The notes below the pieces were generated by a model, which worked only from the letters and a program-made list of their open reading frames with translations, searched no databases and was not told the DNA's origin. From Ignavibacteriaceae bacterium (lineage in GTDB: Bacteria > Bacteroidota > Ignavibacteria > Ignavibacteriales > Ignavibacteriaceae): DNA of 9,041 nucleotides. The translations under genes and the position numbers were made by a program. The DNA lies in NCBI GenBank assembly GCA_031292465.1, contig JARLHB010000525.1:1-9041 (forward strand), written 5' to 3'. Shown here in pieces: positions 1 through 8,300 of this stretch (positions are counted from its first letter, which is position 1; every line of letters starts with the position of its first letter).

Positions 1-1017
1 CCCACCAGGAGTAGTTGTTAAATTGCCATCTGCATCGTTATCAATACCATCGAAAGGGTTGCCCGGGCTTTCAAGGAATGCATACCCTACCCAAGGTACA
101 GGCGTATAACCGCCACAGCCAACATTTGTTGTACTAAAATTAACCGCTAAAGCTTCATCCCTATAATAAGCGGCACCCGCAGTATTTGGAATGCTGTTAT
201 CGCTGCAGCCAATTTTAGAGCCGTTTGAAGAACCGACATTAAATCCAAACATGGTTCTGGGCAAATTTAAATTTCCCATGTTTTCAATAGTAAAAAGCCA
301 AAATATTACATCTTCTGCATCGGGATTAGACCATTGCAAACCTCTTACATACATTCTTAAGCCTAAACCGCCGCGGTTTGGATCTGTAGAATCCGGCAAA
401 GGTAATTTGTAGTTGCCAAACGCCTTACCAAACTGATAATCATCTACTACAAAATAACTTTCCTGATCTGCATTTTTCTGATCTTTACCAAAGAAGCCAT
501 TCCAATGCCCCGGCCATCCCGGATCATTTGCGTCAGTCATTCTGTCCGGCCAGGAAGAAGGCCAGGTATAAGCTTCATGGCTCATAGCAACGGCATGATT
601 AGCATCTTTCTCTTTTTGAGTTATATTTAAGAACCCAGATAACGGTTCAAACCCGTAATTTTTTCCTGTTGTTGAATGAGAGAACAATGATGGATCCCAT
701 CCCTGGCTAAATATACACGGATGAAGATAAATAGGATTACCTGCTGTATCAGTTGCAACCTGAATTTCAGAAATAACAAATGGTTCTGCGCTACCCAACT
801 GTGTTTCTCCCGTACCTATCGGCCATTCACCGGTATAATCATTCGCGCTGCCTCCGGAAACCGTACCAACCGCTCCGTAATTAAAAAATGTTAGGCGTAT
901 CTGATTACCAGCATGCGTATTTTTTGCACGGTTTATCGCGTCTCCATGCCCTAAACTCTGGCCATAAATAACCGATATAAACGGTACAAAAAACAAAAAT
1001 ATAATCTTGAATTTCAT
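1..1017 (-). CDS. Large exported protein of unrecognised family, 5' part only (339 codons, no stop in window)
   Basis: The frame is open from ATG at 1017-1015 to the left edge, so the C-terminus is missing. Residues 1-20 form a signal peptide (Lys-rich start, core IIFLFFVPFISVIYG, then Gln as probable +1). The mature part is rich in Gly, Asn, Trp and aromatics, with FFNYGAVGTVSG (45-56), GEWPIGTG (63-70), SQGWDPSLFSHS (104-115) and NPFDGIDNDADG (320-331). The last resembles Asp-rich calcium-binding loops of secreted FCB-group proteins. I see no catalytic motif and do not recognise the family. Only 26 bases separate it from the PorV-like gene upstream, and AAGGGA lies 9 bases before the ATG, so it is probably co-transcribed with that gene. 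A long T9SS-exported surface protein is the likeliest reading, but any sorting domain would lie outside the window. The coding call is firm because of the long open frame, signal peptide and ribosome site; function is unknown. Confidence 0.88.
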   Translation of the reverse strand, partial: MKFKIIFLFFVPFISVIYGQSLGHGDAINRAKNTHAGNQIRLTFFNYGAVGTVSGGSANDYTGEWPIGTGETQLGSAEPFVISEIQVATDTAGNPIYLHPCIFSQGWDPSLFSHSTTGKNYGFEPLSGFLNITQKEKDANHAVAMSHEAYTWPSSWPDRMTDANDPGWPGHWNGFFGKDQKNADQESYFVVDDYQFGKAFGNYKLPLPDSTDPNRGGLGLRMYVRGLQWSNPDAEDVIFWLFTIENMGNLNLPRTMFGFNVGSSNGSKIGCSDNSIPNTAGAAYYRDEALAVNFSTTNVGCGGYTPVPWVGYAFLESPGNPFDGIDNDADGNLTTTPGG

Positions 1018-1043
1018 ACTTAACAATCCCTTAAATAATATGA

Positions 1044-2111
1044 TTAAAACGATAGAATTATAGATATATTATTTTGCCTTTGCAGCAAACCAAAGTCAAC
1101 ATTGGCATAGTCAAAATCTATTGTACCAATTCCAACATTGGCTTTTACACCAACTCCGAATGAAAGGCCTCCTTCTCTATCCTGCATAAACATTTCTCTG
1201 TATCCTGTGCGCAATGAGACCACATTAAAAAGCTTTACTTCAGTGCCCATATTAACATATTCAAAATTGTCATTCGGATGGACGGCATCTATAGACAATA
1301 TCCAGCTATGTTCCTGAACATTTAAAAAGTCTTTCAGAATATCGGCTGAAATTCCGACCCTGAATACAACCGGTAATGAATAACTGTCAGTCTCTAAATC
1401 AGAGTTAACATTCGGATTGTTTCCTTCCACCGATGTATTAATATCATGCTGTACAAGTACATCACGTCCGTTCATTTGTAAATTTGTACCAAAATTACTA
1501 ATTGACATTCCTATTTTTATGTTTTTAAAAAATGCTTTATAAAGGACACCAATATCAAAAGCAACGCCGGTTGCGCTTGAGTGCCATATTGTTTCCTGAA
1601 TATACTTAACATTTCCACCTATGGAGAAACGGTCTGTAAGCATACGTGAATAACTTAATCCCACTGCAATAGAATTTGCATTAACCTGCTCTCCTGTTCC
1701 CTCTGGATCGGAAACTGTTGTCCTTTCAATTGAACCTTCATCAAAATAAGAGACAAATGCTCCGAAAGTTCCAATTCCGCTCATTGGTATTGATATAGCG
1801 CCGAAATTATAAGACATATCTGCAAAATAATAGTAATGATCAAATACTACCTGAGATTTGTCGCTATTTGCTAACCCGGCGGGGTTCCAGTACATTGCAG
1901 TAACGTCTTCTGCCTGCGTAGTGTATGCTTCACCCATACCAAGCCCTCTACTTCCCACTCCTATTTTTAAAAACGGGGCTGCAGTTGTTCCGGTTCTGCT
2001 TACTGATTGAGAATAACTACTGCTAAATGCAAAAATGCAGCCAACTATCAGAACAAACCAGTAAAATATTCTTTTAAGTTGCATTTGTTCTCTTTGACCT
2101 TCTTTATTCAT
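1044..2111 (-). CDS. PorV/PorQ-family outer-membrane beta-barrel protein
   Basis: This 355-residue exported barrel belongs to the PorV/PorQ (FadL-like) group. In T9SS bacteria PorV collects cargo after translocation and hands it to the attachment complex; other members have unknown roles. The signal peptide runs through FYWFVLIVGCIFAFSSSYS with Gln as probable +1. Soon after it comes the family hallmark: APFLKIGVGSRGLGMGEAYT followed by EDVTAMYWNPAGLA. The rest alternates polar and aromatic residues as beta strands do, and the chain ends ISIILSF, a C-terminal aromatic typical of barrel assembly signals. I chose ATG at 2111 because AGAGGA lies 6 bases upstream. A TTG at 2147 would add 12 residues before the signal peptide, and ATG at 2084 would remove 9. 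The receptor gene ends 50 bases upstream and the next gene starts 26 bases downstream, which fits one operon. It may be a paralogue dedicated to this locus rather than the housekeeping PorV; that point is inference. Confidence 0.87.
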   Translation of the reverse strand: MNKEGQREQMQLKRIFYWFVLIVGCIFAFSSSYSQSVSRTGTTAAPFLKIGVGSRGLGMGEAYTTQAEDVTAMYWNPAGLANSDKSQVVFDHYYYFADMSYNFGAISIPMSGIGTFGAFVSYFDEGSIERTTVSDPEGTGEQVNANSIAVGLSYSRMLTDRFSIGGNVKYIQETIWHSSATGVAFDIGVLYKAFFKNIKIGMSISNFGTNLQMNGRDVLVQHDINTSVEGNNPNVNSDLETDSYSLPVVFRVGISADILKDFLNVQEHSWILSIDAVHPNDNFEYVNMGTEVKLFNVVSLRTGYREMFMQDREGGLSFGVGVKANVGIGTIDFDYANVDFGLLQRQNNISIILSF

Positions 2112-2117
2112 TCTAGA

Positions 2118-2123
2118 TCCTCT
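2118..2123 (-). promoter_or_regulatory. Ribosome binding site deciding the PorV-like start
   Basis: The minus strand reads AGAGGA, then six bases, then ATG at 2111. Neither the in-frame TTG at 2147 nor the ATG at 2084 has a comparably good purine box at this distance, so this site favours the 355-residue form. Confidence 0.6.
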
Positions 2124-2161
2124 GAAAATTTGTATTAATAAATTCAACTCTTTATAAACGA

Positions 2162-5134
2162 CTAAAGACCTACCTGCAAACCAAACTGAATATATCTTGG
2201 TGCAGATACGTTACCTGTACCAGCATAGTTTTCTCTTGAATCCGAAATTTCCAATATTCTTGTACTATATAAATCAGAGTCCTTTGTATATAATGGTTCT
2301 CCTGTATCTGAATAAACAGAAAGCGGATTCCTTGTATCAAACAAGTTTGTAACACTGCAAATTGCAACTAAGCTCGTTTTACCTATCTTGAATTCCTTAG
2401 CCAGCCTTACATCAAAGTTAAGTGACGATGGCATCCTTGCACTATTCTCTATATATCCTGTATAAGAACTGCTTGAACCTGTTGCTTCAGAACTATAGAT
2501 AGACGGCGTATATGGATAACCGGAAGCAAATGAACTTGTTAATGTTGCAGTCCATCCGCTTACATTATATGTTACTACTAAATTTAATGATTGCGGTTGT
2601 TCCCAACTTAAATCCACCAATTGAACTTTTGGCTGTTGCCCTGCTTCTAAAGAATAGAACGCATCAGTTGGATTTGAGTTAGTTCCCATAGCGCTCATAT
2701 AAGTATAATCTAAATTAATCGATAGATTATCTAAGTTGTAAGAAGCCGACAATGTAATACCTTTTGCTACTGCATTATCTTTATTTATATAAGAATAGTA
2801 AGCTTGTCCCTGATAAGTTTCCTGAATATTTCCTGTTGATACCCAATCACGTATATCTCTGTAAAATCCGGTTACATTAAAGAATACATTATTGAATAAT
2901 TTCTGCTGTAAACCGATTTCATACATAACAGATTTTTCCGGATTGAGATTTGCATTTCCAACTAAGTTTGTTGCGCCGGCTCCGGTAATCCAATAGTTAG
3001 GGTTTGTATATAAATACTGGAATTCAGGATTCTGGAAAAAATGCCCGTATGAAAAGTGAATAACGCCATCCTGTGTTATAGGAAATGAAAGTCCGAATCT
3101 TGGGCTAAGTGCATATTTAGCGTCCGCTTTTTTATACCAGAATTGCGCTCTTTCTGCTGTAGTATATTCAACCAAAGAGTCTGTAGGTGTAGTAGCAGTA
3201 TAATTTTTATAAATATGATCCATTTTAACAGGAGAATAAATTTCAGGATCCTTTGGATCAGCTAATATGCGGCCGTCTGAATCAAAATAATCAAACCTTA
3301 AACCGATATTAATAATTAACTCATTAAACTCAATTTTATCCTGTATGTAAGCTGCAAATTCTTTAGGTTTAGCAGTATAATATGTATGATAAGCAGATGA
3401 TTCATCAGGTATTATAGGCCTATAGTCCGTTTGAGAAAATTGCAAACTATAATAATCATTGGAAATATCATGCTGCTTGCCTGAAACACCAAGTTTAACA
3501 AGATTATATTTATTCATCTGGCTCGTAAGGTCAAGCTTTATGGAATTATACTTTGTGTACTGTTGCTGCCTGTAAGTACTGTTTCCAAAATAAACAAAAT
3601 CATTAGTCGGATTTGAAACTGATATATTAGAACCGGAGGTTGACGGATTAAATACATATTGCTGCCAGTCTCCCGTATTAGAAGGTACATATCTCGGGTC
3701 ATAAGGGTCATCATATGCACGGTTTCTGTAATTACTATAATATGAGTTTCCAAACACTTCCAAGAATGTGCTGTTTGAGAATAAATACGTTCCTGTAATA
3801 ATTTGCGTATATGTGTCTGAATAAGAATGCGAACCGCCATCAGGGCTGTATTTACTGTATGCACTATAATTGTTGTTCTTATTATAATATATGCCGTAAC
3901 TTAATTGAATGTTCTGATCGTTATAAAATATTTTACCCTGCCCGGACATATTAGTATAAGTATAAAGAGGTACTGTTGAACCATCCGGCATTTTAAAACT
4001 ATGAACAGTATCATAAGCCGGCGACCATAATCCCCATGGTTCATAATAGTCTTTACCGTATGTTGAACCGTTTCCATCCTGGTATCTTCCGGCTAAATAA
4101 TATGTTACATGATTTCCTGTCCCAATTACAGGGCCGGAAAGATTTAATTGAAGATCATAATTTTTTAAAGGGTCATAAGAATTAAGATATTTTTCTTTGG
4201 TTAACCAGGGCTTATAACCATTTTCAGCATCAATTACTGCTTCACGATAGGATTTGACACCATTTTTTGAAAAATCATACATAATAGGATTATTAACAAT
4301 AACAAATGCATTTGCGGCAGCATTTGCCCAATCTCTATTGCTCATATAAGAATAAAGGCCATCGTTACTATAAAAATCCCCGGTATAAGCGGAAGCATTA
4401 GCTACAAAATGATCACTGCCTTTTTTGGTTACTATGTTTACAACACCGGATAATGCCTGGCCGTATTCTGCATTGAATGTTCCGGTAATTGCTTTAACTT
4501 CTTCATAGGACTGATCATCTATGCTGATACCATTAGATCTGTTAAGAGGGTTCATAACCTGAACACCATCTATCATATAACTAACTTCATTTGAACGGCC
4601 GCCTCTTATATGTATTCCGCCGGAAGCATCTTTTGTAATACCTGATTCAAGTGTTAATATTGATGTTAAATCCCTTGCCGGTAAGCTTAAAATCTGGTCA
4701 GCCTGTACGCTTCTTTCTGAGGAGGTTAAGTCAGTTTGAATATCCCTTTTTGCAGTTACTACAACTGCTTTATTTAAATTAATATCTGCTGAAGTAAGTT
4801 TTACATTTATCGTTGATGTAAGGTCTACCTGAACCCTGACTTTTTCAATTTCCTGATTTGAATATCCAACCATAGATACTCTTAATTTATAAATTCCCGG
4901 CGGTACATTTATAATATAGTAATCGCCATTTAAATCGGCTGCGGCTCCCGTGGTTGTACCCTCAATTATTATATTTGCTCCTATTAAGGGTTCACCGGTC
5001 TGACTGTCTGTAACATGACCGGCAATTTTTCCCGTAGTTCCAGCAAATAGCTGGCCTCCTATAAGTATAATAATTACGAGTATATTTAATAATACTTTCA
5101 ATGTTTTATTCCTTGTAGTTGCTAAAGTATACAT
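2162..5134 (-). CDS. TonB-dependent outer-membrane receptor with carboxypeptidase-regulatory-like N-terminal domain
   Basis: This 990-residue protein is a TonB-dependent receptor, a family that imports scarce ligands across the outer membrane using energy from TonB-ExbB-ExbD. Residues 12-31 form the signal peptide (LLNILVIIILIGGQLFA). Residues 35-117 are a carboxypeptidase-regulatory-like beta sandwich (GKIAGHVTDSQTGEPLIGAN, then NVPPGIYKLRVSMVGY). AVVVTAKRD (123-131) is a possible TonB-box-like stretch. The plug spans about 130-240, with HIRGGRSNEVSYMIDGV (175-191) and FNAEYGQALSGVVNIVTKKG (220-239). The remaining 750 residues are barrel, ending RYIQFGLQVGL. No SusD homologue is adjacent and the N-terminus lacks the usual SusC signature, so a polysaccharide-utilisation SusC call is not supported; the ligand is unknown. 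The ATG at 5134 is the only start placing a signal peptide at the N-terminus, though its upstream Shine-Dalgarno is weak (GGA, 10 bases away). It is probably the first gene of the operon continuing with the PorV-like gene. Confidence 0.92.
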   Translation of the reverse strand: MYTLATTRNKTLKVLLNILVIIILIGGQLFAGTTGKIAGHVTDSQTGEPLIGANIIIEGTTTGAAADLNGDYYIINVPPGIYKLRVSMVGYSNQEIEKVRVQVDLTSTINVKLTSADINLNKAVVVTAKRDIQTDLTSSERSVQADQILSLPARDLTSILTLESGITKDASGGIHIRGGRSNEVSYMIDGVQVMNPLNRSNGISIDDQSYEEVKAITGTFNAEYGQALSGVVNIVTKKGSDHFVANASAYTGDFYSNDGLYSYMSNRDWANAAANAFVIVNNPIMYDFSKNGVKSYREAVIDAENGYKPWLTKEKYLNSYDPLKNYDLQLNLSGPVIGTGNHVTYYLAGRYQDGNGSTYGKDYYEPWGLWSPAYDTVHSFKMPDGSTVPLYTYTNMSGQGKIFYNDQNIQLSYGIYYNKNNNYSAYSKYSPDGGSHSYSDTYTQIITGTYLFSNSTFLEVFGNSYYSNYRNRAYDDPYDPRYVPSNTGDWQQYVFNPSTSGSNISVSNPTNDFVYFGNSTYRQQQYTKYNSIKLDLTSQMNKYNLVKLGVSGKQHDISNDYYSLQFSQTDYRPIIPDESSAYHTYYTAKPKEFAAYIQDKIEFNELIINIGLRFDYFDSDGRILADPKDPEIYSPVKMDHIYKNYTATTPTDSLVEYTTAERAQFWYKKADAKYALSPRFGLSFPITQDGVIHFSYGHFFQNPEFQYLYTNPNYWITGAGATNLVGNANLNPEKSVMYEIGLQQKLFNNVFFNVTGFYRDIRDWVSTGNIQETYQGQAYYSYINKDNAVAKGITLSASYNLDNLSINLDYTYMSAMGTNSNPTDAFYSLEAGQQPKVQLVDLSWEQPQSLNLVVTYNVSGWTATLTSSFASGYPYTPSIYSSEATGSSSSYTGYIENSARMPSSLNFDVRLAKEFKIGKTSLVAICSVTNLFDTRNPLSVYSDTGEPLYTKDSDLYSTRILEISDSRENYAGTGNVSAPRYIQFGLQVGL

Positions 5135-5337
5135 TTTTATTAGATCCGGCTATAATTCTTTTAATGAAGATAAAATTTTGTTTTTAATTACTAAACACAT
5201 TTTACTAAAACATCATTACATACAATTTCTAATTTCTCTTACAAAATAAGCCCGTAATATACCCGGGCAATATTTTTCATTTAACAGATAAAAAAATATA
5301 AATCAGTAAAAATAAATTGTTCCTGCCATATAATTAT
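5135..5337 (-). promoter_or_regulatory. Upstream region of the receptor operon with a tentative promoter
   Basis: This A+T-rich spacer must hold the receptor operon's promoter if the terminator beside it is effective. The best minus-strand candidate I find is TTGTAA (5239-5244), a 16-base gap, then TATGTA (5217-5222), giving a leader of about 75 bases. A Bacteroidota-style TAnnTTTG -7 element is not clear. No small gene is evident here. Confidence 0.22.
5250..5268. terminator. Weak hairpin with T-rich flanks on both sides
   Basis: GCCCG (5250-5254) pairs with CGGGC (5264-5268) around a 9-base loop. On the plus strand it is followed by AATATTTTT; on the minus strand it is followed by TTATTTTG. 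The stem is only 5 bp but all but one of its pairs are unambiguously G-C and it stands out in A+T-rich DNA. It could be a backup terminator for the gene ending at 5380 or, since it lies just before the tentative receptor promoter, an unrelated structure. Confidence 0.35.
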
Positions 5338-5370
5338 AAATTAACAGGGCCTGTTCGGCCCTGTTAATTT
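5338..5370 (-). terminator. Intrinsic terminator after the T9SS cargo gene
   Basis: A perfect 14-bp stem (5338-5351 with 5357-5370) encloses a 5-base loop. The inner part is GC-rich (ACAGGGCC/GGCCCTGT) and the minus-strand transcript leaves the stem through TTAATTTATAATTATA. It begins 9 bases after the stop codon at 5380-5382. The stem and spacing support termination of the 5380-8391 transcript, separating it from the receptor operon. The U tract is interrupted by A residues, so some read-through is possible. Confidence 0.8.
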
Positions 5371-5379
5371 TGTTAATAA

Positions 5380-8300
5380 TTACTTTAGGAGCATCATCTT
5401 TTGTGAACGGACATAATTACCGGCGGTTATTCTATAGATATAGACGCCACTGGCAAATTTAGAAGCGTTGAAGTTCAAAGTATATGTTCCCGCTTTTTGT
5501 CTATCATTAACAATAGTTGCTACTTCTTTACCAAGGATATCATAAACTTTTAACAGTACCTGAGATTCCTTCGGCAGGTCATATTTAATAACTGTTGAAG
5601 GGTTGAACGGATTAGGATAGTTGTTGTAAAGCTTAAATTCCTTAGGAAGATTACTATTTGTATTCTTAACTGCTGTAGGATAATCAAGAAGTTCAGCAGA
5701 GCCAAATACTGATGGGCGTGTCCAGTCATTATCCAATCCAAATGCAGCAGGATTAGGAGAAACTGAGTAATCATCTGTATAGCACATACCGGTCTGAAGA
5801 ACTTGAGACTTGCCTGTTTCATTCCAGGGTGCATCAGGGTTAATACCATTTGCATCTATTCTTACAGGGAAGAATCCGCCGTTTTTGAATAATTTTCCCT
5901 GAATAGAATCTAACTGAACTTTAAAATTGAATGACCAGCCTGAGCCGTCAAGAGCTGCTGAATAACCAGCACTCATTCCGCCATTTGCATTTTCACCATT
6001 ATTTACTTCGCCCAAATCATTAATACCATATCTATAATCACCATTATTAGTATACATGTTGGTAGGAGCAGTACCGGTAAGATCATGCCATTTATTAATG
6101 GAATTTTTATCATAGAATGACATATAGAATTCAATTGCATCACCATTCCAGCAGTAAATTGTTCCGAATGAACTTGTAGTCATATCTATATCTAATACAT
6201 CGCCATGTATATACAAGCATGAATCATCAACTACCATAGTAACAGCATAGTTAAAATCGGTGTTATCAACGTTCCATGTAGCAGACCTTGCAGCGCTACC
6301 GCCCGAGTGTTCGGGTTTTATAACATTTGCAGCGTATGGCGCAAATGCTGTTCCATCACCATCTGATTCTTCGAAACTATCATGGAAATTTGATACATAT
6401 TTAATTTTGTATGTTTTTGAAGTTTTAGTAACAGTCAATGGCCCAACTTCGCAACTGGAAGTTAAAGCTGTTTCTGTTGTATCGCCTTTACTGTCAACAG
6501 TAGAAGCAGTTACAGCATAATATAATGTAACAGCGCTTCCGTCAGAAGTGTACGGCCTGAAGCTCCAAACTTGCTGTCCATGAGGAACTAATCCTGCAAC
6601 TCTTTTAACTTTAGCGTCAGCAAGATTTGTAATAGGGCTTGTACTTTGATAAATACTGTAGAATTCAGTTCCTAAATTATTATCTACCCAGTCAAGGCGT
6701 ACATAATCATAAGTAACCGATTTTGTAACAAAGCTAACCACACTGCCTTTTGTTGCAGGTGAATGAACCGAAACAACCGGTTCAGCAATACCATGTACAG
6801 TTACGTTATCAAATAAGATCGTAGTATCATAAGAAGCAGTAGAATTCAAAGCTACCTGCACAGTAAGAATAACCGGTTTTGTAGGGTCTGTAATTCCGCT
6901 CATTTTAGTAAATGTAACGGTTTTCCAGGCTCCTCTGCCTATACCGGTAATTGAAAAGTCTTGTGAATTCCATGTTCCGCTTGGGCCGGCAGCAATAGTA
7001 ACATTACCATCAGGTAAAGTAGTAGGTAAGTAAACATCTACAGAAATACCTGTCGCTGTGGTCTTGCTTGTTGTATCATAAACAACAACGTTATCTTTTG
7101 AAAGATCACCGGCAGCATCTTTGCTGAAATTAAAATGAGCTGCAAGAACACCGTTAAGAGAAGCATCGGATTCAGTATGTTTAAATTGATATAATGAGTC
7201 AATTGCCGCATGAATACCTGAATTATTAAACCAGCCGTCTACTCCTACAACAGAACTTTCAAAGTTATCAATAACCCATTTAGGAGGTACAGCCATACCC
7301 CAGTAATCAACATCGTCAATCAGAAAAGTACCTGCCCAATTTAAATCAGCGCCGGAAGCAGTTCCGGTGTTAAGCTTAATAATAAACTTGGCTATGTTAC
7401 GTCCTGAAGAGAACGGGTCAAAATTACTTTGTGATAAATTAAGCTGTTTTGCATTAAATGTAATAGGGAACCATTTATCCTTAGGGATGCGTGAAACACT
7501 CATAGTATCAGCAGCATCACACCAGCAGCTATTATCCTGCCCTACTATTGAGAACTGATAACCGTTAGGAATATCAGATGGCAAGTAAACCCAAAAAACT
7601 ATTATATCTGAACTTGCAGTAACAGGTTCTTTATCTATTCCGCCTACAGTACCTTTTGTTCCGTCCCAGGCAACCTGCAGTACATTACCTGCAGCACGTG
7701 GAGTTGTATCTGCTGCAACAACTGCACCTGTTACACCTGTACCTATCCAGGATTGAACAGCAAACCCGCCAAGACCGGATTCAAAATCTGTAAGTGCAGT
7801 TGGTTGAGCACCATACGCAGTAATATCATCAACTAAAATATTTCCTGCCCAAACAGAGTCTGCATGTGTGGTTGAGGTGCCGACATCTACTTTGAACAAT
7901 AATTTACACATACCATATTTAAAAGCATCGAAATTGCTTGATGAAAGTGAAAGTTCTTTAACCTGGAAATAAATTGGGTACCAGGTTTCTTTGGGAATTG
8001 AAGTTACAGGAATTGATGTACCACAATCGCTCCATGAGTTCTGATCCTGTCCTACTAATCCAATATTATAACCGCTTGGAATATCAGCAGGTAAGTAAAC
8101 CCAGAAACCAATTACCGGAGCACTTTTAAAATCCAAAGGATATTTTTCTACATCGCACATACCTCTGTAATCTTTTGATCCATCAAATGCTATCTGCATT
8201 ACCTGGCCCGTAGCACGAGCGGTAGGATCTGCAACAGCAGAAACACTTGTAAATGCTGCTCCTTCCCATGTTTGATTTGCCCAAGTGCCGAAGGTCGATG

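Noticed and set aside
191..412. Plus-strand ORF of 73 codons
   Set aside because: It lies opposite the exported-protein frame at 1-1017, which has a signal peptide, ribosome site and much longer open frame.
2170..2367. Minus-strand ORF of 65 codons near the receptor's 3' end
   Set aside because: Out-of-frame shadow of the receptor C-terminus, with no family-like composition.
3538..3864. Minus-strand ORF of 108 codons inside the receptor gene
   Set aside because: It is an out-of-frame shadow of the receptor and has no domain-like features; the in-frame receptor is clear throughout.
5550..7558. Alternative ORFs at 5550-5855 (minus), 6260-6520 (plus) and 7367-7558 (plus)
   Set aside because: All lie within the cargo gene, whose modules and sorting domain are recognisable in its own frame across these stretches.
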